Shown piece by piece: positions 46,301-52,300 of a stretch of 64,000 nucleotides of DNA. The notes beneath the pieces were generated by a model. The model was not told the DNA's origin. It searched no databases and saw only the letters and a program-made list of their open reading frames with translations. Each line of letters begins with the position of its first letter. Position 1 is the stretch's first letter. The DNA comes from Antedon mediterranea (lineage: Eukaryota > Echinodermata > Crinoidea > Comatulida > Antedonidae), in the NCBI RefSeq assembly GCF_964355755.1, contig NC_092676.1:14058288-14122287 (forward strand), in the 5' to 3' direction. The translations under genes were made by a program, and so were the position numbers.

Positions 46301-49300
46301 CAACCGGGTATTCCTAAACACCACAAGCCTCCAAAACAACATAGCAAATCACATCGAACAAACATTCAATTGATGCTTTACAGTTTCACAACCAACTATT
46401 TTTTATGTAAAATAGCTATTTTTTTTTTCAAAATAAAAAATAATGGCTTATGTCAAATAAAACTGCTTTTACAATGTATTTTGGGTACATGATTAAATTA
46501 TATTTATTTGATGATTTGTTTTTGTTGGTGTCATCATCAAATATCATTATCATTAACTATTAATAATATTACTAATACTAATATTACTATTATCACTACT
46601 ACTAATACTACTATTATTATTATTTTTATAATTAAAGGCTAGGCAATCTATCTAAAAACAGCCTAAAGTAAAACAAATTGCAAACAGAGAATTTTCTTTT
46701 TTAAATGGTCACATATGATGAGGAGATCAGAAGCACATCACACTCACCGACAGCATCATTAATCCTCTGTTCGTTAGTTGCATTATCTTAAAAATACTAT
46801 CCTGAATTATATTATTCTGAATTATATATAAACCTCTACACATTTTATTACATGGTGGTAGACCCGATTTTTTATAAGGAACAGAGTGAGCAAACCAGAA
46901 TTAACAAGAAAACAAGAAGCAGAAAATAAAAGCAAGAAATAATTTCTTGAAATAGAAGAGACGAAGACAAAGACAACCAGATATTTGTTTGATAGGAGAA
47001 AACCAGAAATGTATTACTGTGTAAGGTACATTCATATCATTCATATTATTAAAAACTCAAGAGCCAGATATAAAACCATAGATCATCATCTTTTTCGTAA
47101 AGATATATTGTCCCCATGAAAAAAAAATTCTTAAATATTTTTTGTTGAATATTCTATTTTAATGTAACATAATAGTTATCCACTTTGACCAAAAGTGGAT
47201 CAAAAAAAATGTATTTACCTGAACAAAATGTAATTTAAGGCAAAAAATGGTCAAATTGGCTGCCAGCCAATGGATTTTTCTGATTTAATTACTCTTCATT
47301 TTCATGTGTTTTGGGGGACAATACATCTTTAACAATTACCAAACTGAATACCGACGCCAGAAACGAAGGAGTATTGTATCTATGTTTCTAAGCTCAGAAA
47401 AACAAATTTCATGTATGTAATATTATGTGACAATAGATTGAATCTTGAATGAATAAAACATACATTATACGTAAGCATTTTAACCGACCAATCACAAAAG
47501 GGTTGACATCTTTTCTTGAACTTTGAACTTTGGGTGACATTTCAGAGCATCCCAATGCTTCCGAAGACGTTGCTTCCGAAGACATGCTGAAGATGACGTT
47601 CTTTGTGACGTCACAGGTTATTTAAATAAACTCATAAAATTCACATTTTGGCTCAGATTTCGTATGTTTTCAGCGTTTTCAACCCTCTTGAAACCATTCT
47701 AATGCGTTCTATGCAATACAATGTCAAAATGTTGGCTACAACAACATACATATCTGGGGCATTTTAGGTCATTACCTGATTTCTCCCTACGAAAGTATTG
47801 AACGTGTTCCGTAAAAGCTTTAGTCGTGTACAAAAGTTCCGGGAACATTGCGTCAAGAATGAATGATTTGGCCAAACTGTGCTATTTTATACCCTTAACC
47901 CAACAAATTAATTCAAATAAACGGGTTTTGAAATGCGTTAAAAACCTCCCTCGGGAATTAGCATATTTAATGTTAACATTAATTTTTCAGTTTTCATCAG
48001 ATATATAGGTATATAAAAACACCAACAATGTAAGGATCTTCCGTACTGGTAACAGATATCAGAAGAATGGACAGTTTTGTATTTTTCCGTTTCACCAGAA
48101 AAGAGTGAAATTCATATCTTCCCTGGGATGACAGATTACAGACATCTAAAGTATTTTAAATATAATGCGACAGGCTCAACGTTACAGGGATTCAATAGCC
48201 CTAAGCAATTATGTGTCTGAATGATTTTCACTGAGAGTAGCAGTATATAGTTAATTAATTAATTAATTGTAAGTACGACATTCAATGTGTACGTTGTAAC
48301 ATAAGTTTGTTTTCATAGGTATAATGTAAAATTAGAAATGATACTTGCCATATTCGATTACTGTTGGTTCCTTAGGTGCCCGTATGTTCGTATTAAATAC
48401 ACCTGATTGAAACATAATATTGGTCAAAATCATCTTACTGGAAAGGATTATGCAGTTGTTCAACGTGGCATTTGTTACCGGTATGGTATGTGATTTTATC
48501 TAATGAGATTCGTCAGATTGTATTTATTTTAAATATAACTTACCATTAACGAACTTCTTGCAGATATAACGTTTGGTATGTTCTCTAGCGCACGGTACGT
48601 CGTGCCAGTGATTAGTTGAATGTATATTTTTAATAACGATTAGTCCACAATTCTCTGACGTGAACCCATCTGGTTGACTATTTTTCCAATCCGACCTAAA
48701 TAACATAAGTTTGAACATAAATAAAAATGGTGTGTTTTTAATTCTTCTTAAAGATGTATTGTCCCCCAAAAATATGAAAAATGAAGATTAATTAAATCAG
48801 ACTTTGAATATTTTATTTTGTAGTTTTTAACAAAGTTAATCACTTCCATAGAAAAAAAATAATGTTTTCACTTGTAAAATGACAAACTAAATAGTTAAAT
48901 CCAACCAAAAATCCATTGGCTGGCAGCCAATTTGAAAATTTTTTGCTATGTTTACGATCCAATTTTTGTTCAAAGTGGATAACTATTATGTTACATTAAA
49001 ATGGAATATTCAACAAAAAAATTTTAAAGAATTATTATTTCAGGGGGGAAATATATCTTTAATACATTTGATATTATTGACTTGCTGTTGACACTAATGA
49101 TATACTGCTTTTATTGTAATGATAACCAGGCCTTTCGATGGAACCATATGCCTGGGATTAATTATTGTTGCTCAACTTGTACAGTACAATCCAATCCGAC
49201 CTAAATAACATAAGTTTGAACATAAATAAAAATGGTGTGTTTTTAATTCTTCTTAAAGATGTATTGTCCCCCAAAAATATGAAAAATGAAGATTAATTAA

Positions 49301-52300
49301 ATCAGACTTTGAATATTTTATTTTGTAGTTTTTAACAAAGTTAATCACTTCCATAGAAAAAAAATAATGTTTTCACTTGTAAAATGACAAACTAAATAGT
49401 TAAATCCAACCAAAAATCCATTGGCTGGCAGCCAATTTGAAAATTTTTTGCTAATTACATTTTTTCAGGTAAATACATTTTTTTTTCGATGCAATTTTTG
49501 TTCAAAGTGGATAACTATTATGTTACATTAAAATGGAATATTCAACAAAAAAATTTTAAAGAATTATTATTTCAGGGGGAAAATATATCTTTAATACATT
49601 TGATATTATTGACTTGCTGTTGACACTAATGATATACTGCTTTTTATTGTAATGATAACCAGGACTTTCGATGGAACCATATGCCTGGGATTAATTATTG
49701 TTGCTCAACTTGTACAGTACTGTATCTTACAAAACTGTAGCCTACATTTAATTGAATGAGTATGAAGTAAGTGTTTACTAACCCATACTGTCTTGCCCAG
49801 TCTGTATACGATAGAGGATTTCCGTCTGTCCACAGAAAACGTCCTTCATCAACCTCATCCGTCAAACCTGTAAATATGAGATGGAAAGGAATAGAACTAT
49901 GCTCTTACTGCTCTGACAAAATGTTTAGCGTAATTTACTCGTACTAATCAATTTGGTTGATTGAATCCCAAGTGAAATTTTGGTTTCAAATATTTCGTAC
50001 TTTACATTGTTTGTACAAAAAACAAGAAATAACAAAAATAGAGGTAGACTAAACAAATATTTCTTTCAAATTTTGCACATGTTTTGAGAGAAATCAATTT
50101 TTTTTTATTTCACACGAATGTTTCGATGGCAACAGGCAAATTTATGTGTGACAATTTTGTCTTTAGAGGTTATTAAAAATGAATATTGGTAGTATTTTAA
50201 TACTATTAATACTTGTGTATGTATAAGAAAGCATTGTGTACCTATTTCATATTTATTACCGTATGAGATTAAACATTGTTTCATGAAGGCGAGCGAATAC
50301 AAAATATTTCCCTTAAACAAAAAAGTTTAATTAATAAAGATGGGAGCTTAGCAACAAGCCCAACTGATATTTTAAAAGAACAAGTACAGCATTTCGTTTA
50401 CACGCAAACAATGCCATAAAAAAATACAAACTTTTGTGACAACATCAGTGTGACAAAAGTTTGTTTAATTAACATATGCTGCAACTATTACTGATGTTCC
50501 AAAATATTTTGTAATTTTTTTGTATTTGTATTTTGTATTAATATTTGTCCTCAGTGAGGAAATTCGGATTAGGCCCTCCATGGACCCACGGCAGCCAGCA
50601 GTGCAGCGCCTACCAGATTAGGCAATGAGAGTAAAGCATCTTGCCTAAGGATGCAATTAGTATGGTACAGATAACCTCGAACCCATGCCTATCACATGCT
50701 AGTCCGATATTACCATTACACCATCAATCTCCAGTATATACAGCACCCGCCACGATTTCTAGACGGTCTCCCATCCAGAACGCAACCGGGCCCAACGTTG
50801 CTTAACTTCGGTGATCTGACGAGAACCGGTGTTTCAACGCAGTATGTATATGCATAGGTTAAAAAAATAATATAAATTTAATATGGAATAATTGGTGATG
50901 ATGAGATGAGAGGCATTAAAATGCCTGATTTTACTCTTCATGTAAGCGCACTAATGTGTGGCTCGTTAAAAATATTATGAATGTTGATGGTGCTAATTGA
51001 AAAAGCATTCTAATGTATTATATTATACATTCATAAGTTCATTTTCATAAATTCATAATTTATATACAAGATTCTTGTTGACTGTTGACTGCGCGCACAA
51101 GTTGATGTTTGAAAGCGATCGCGTGGTATCAATTCTCAAATTGTTTACAAGACATTGAACGTGCATTAGCATACAAAAAAACACGCTGTAGTTTTAATTA
51201 TGTCAAAAAACGACCATTAAATTCTAGGCGTACCTAGGCGCATAGGCCTGGCCCAATACTATGAGGCCTAGCTAGGTTAGAAAGGGAGCGATACCATTAC
51301 GAAACTTCGACAGGCAACTGAAACTCATCTTATCTAGGCAAATTCTGTTTTTTCCAACGATTCCACGTCTTGTAGAGAAGTTTTCATTCATTAATTAATT
51401 TAATTAATTAATTGTTGGTTAGGTTTGGAAATAACTTGAATTAATTAATTAAGTAATTAATCAAAATCATACAAACGATCGAAAGGTAATTTAAATGTTT
51501 TTTTTTGGTGTAAGTTAGTACATATATAAAGCGCGGTAATTATCAGCATTAAATAATTTTTTCGTTAGGTATGGCTAATTCCAAATTACAACGTGCGTAA
51601 TTAACAAATAAAATTGCAAGAATACAATCAGGCTTGTTTTAATATGACGTTTACCTTGTAGTAGAACTAAACGAAATTAATCAATCAGATGCGTAATACA
51701 AAACATTACTTACCGATGTATATACCATCATATGTATTTGAAAAGTTAGCAGTCCATGAAATAGTTATCATTTTATGAAGAAATATCATTTCTTGTGCTG
51801 TCTGTATACTAACTAAGAATGCATTCGTGGCAGTACACGAAGCATTCGCCTTAAACCATGTTATATATGTGTTTTCTTCAAACATACGATAACATTGTTT
51901 GTCAAAGATATCCCAGCCATCTGGACAGTATGCATCTTTAAAAAAAAATTATAACTCGTTCACTAATTTTTGTAAGCCATTTTTATCAATTAAAATAAAG
52001 TGATACAAAATACATTGTTTAATTACATACGCATTTAAAAGCATTTGAAAACCACAGTATAACCATAACCCGTCCGTTGTGACGTGCCGGTTAAGGGAAA
52101 AGGAGGAGAGGAGATACGTATTTTAACACTACGAGGGTTTTGTTCCGAAGGTCCTTAAAATACTGTATTTAAAGATAGAAAAAAATATCTTTTAATTAAA
52201 AAATACGTTAATGATTCGTAGGCCTATACCTGTTTCATTCTGACTTGTCTGAGGTATATGTGCATTGAATGCATAAGAATGATATTCCATTAAAAATCCA

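Larger units (their letters stand above)
48686..49720. repeat. 505-bp tandem duplication copying a splice acceptor
   Basis: 48686-49187 and 49191-49720 are near-identical in direct order. Each begins with CCAATCCGACCTAAATAACA, which contains the first bases of the lectin exon and its acceptor, and each ends with CAACTTGTACAGTAC. The second copy places a decoy acceptor at 49200, but only about 10 exon bases follow it. Confidence 0.92.

Noticed and set aside
50738-50846. Functional 5S rRNA gene
   Set aside because: It lacks the first bases, is diverged in the promoter region and is joined to tRNA-like and Deu sequences, so it is a SINE head.
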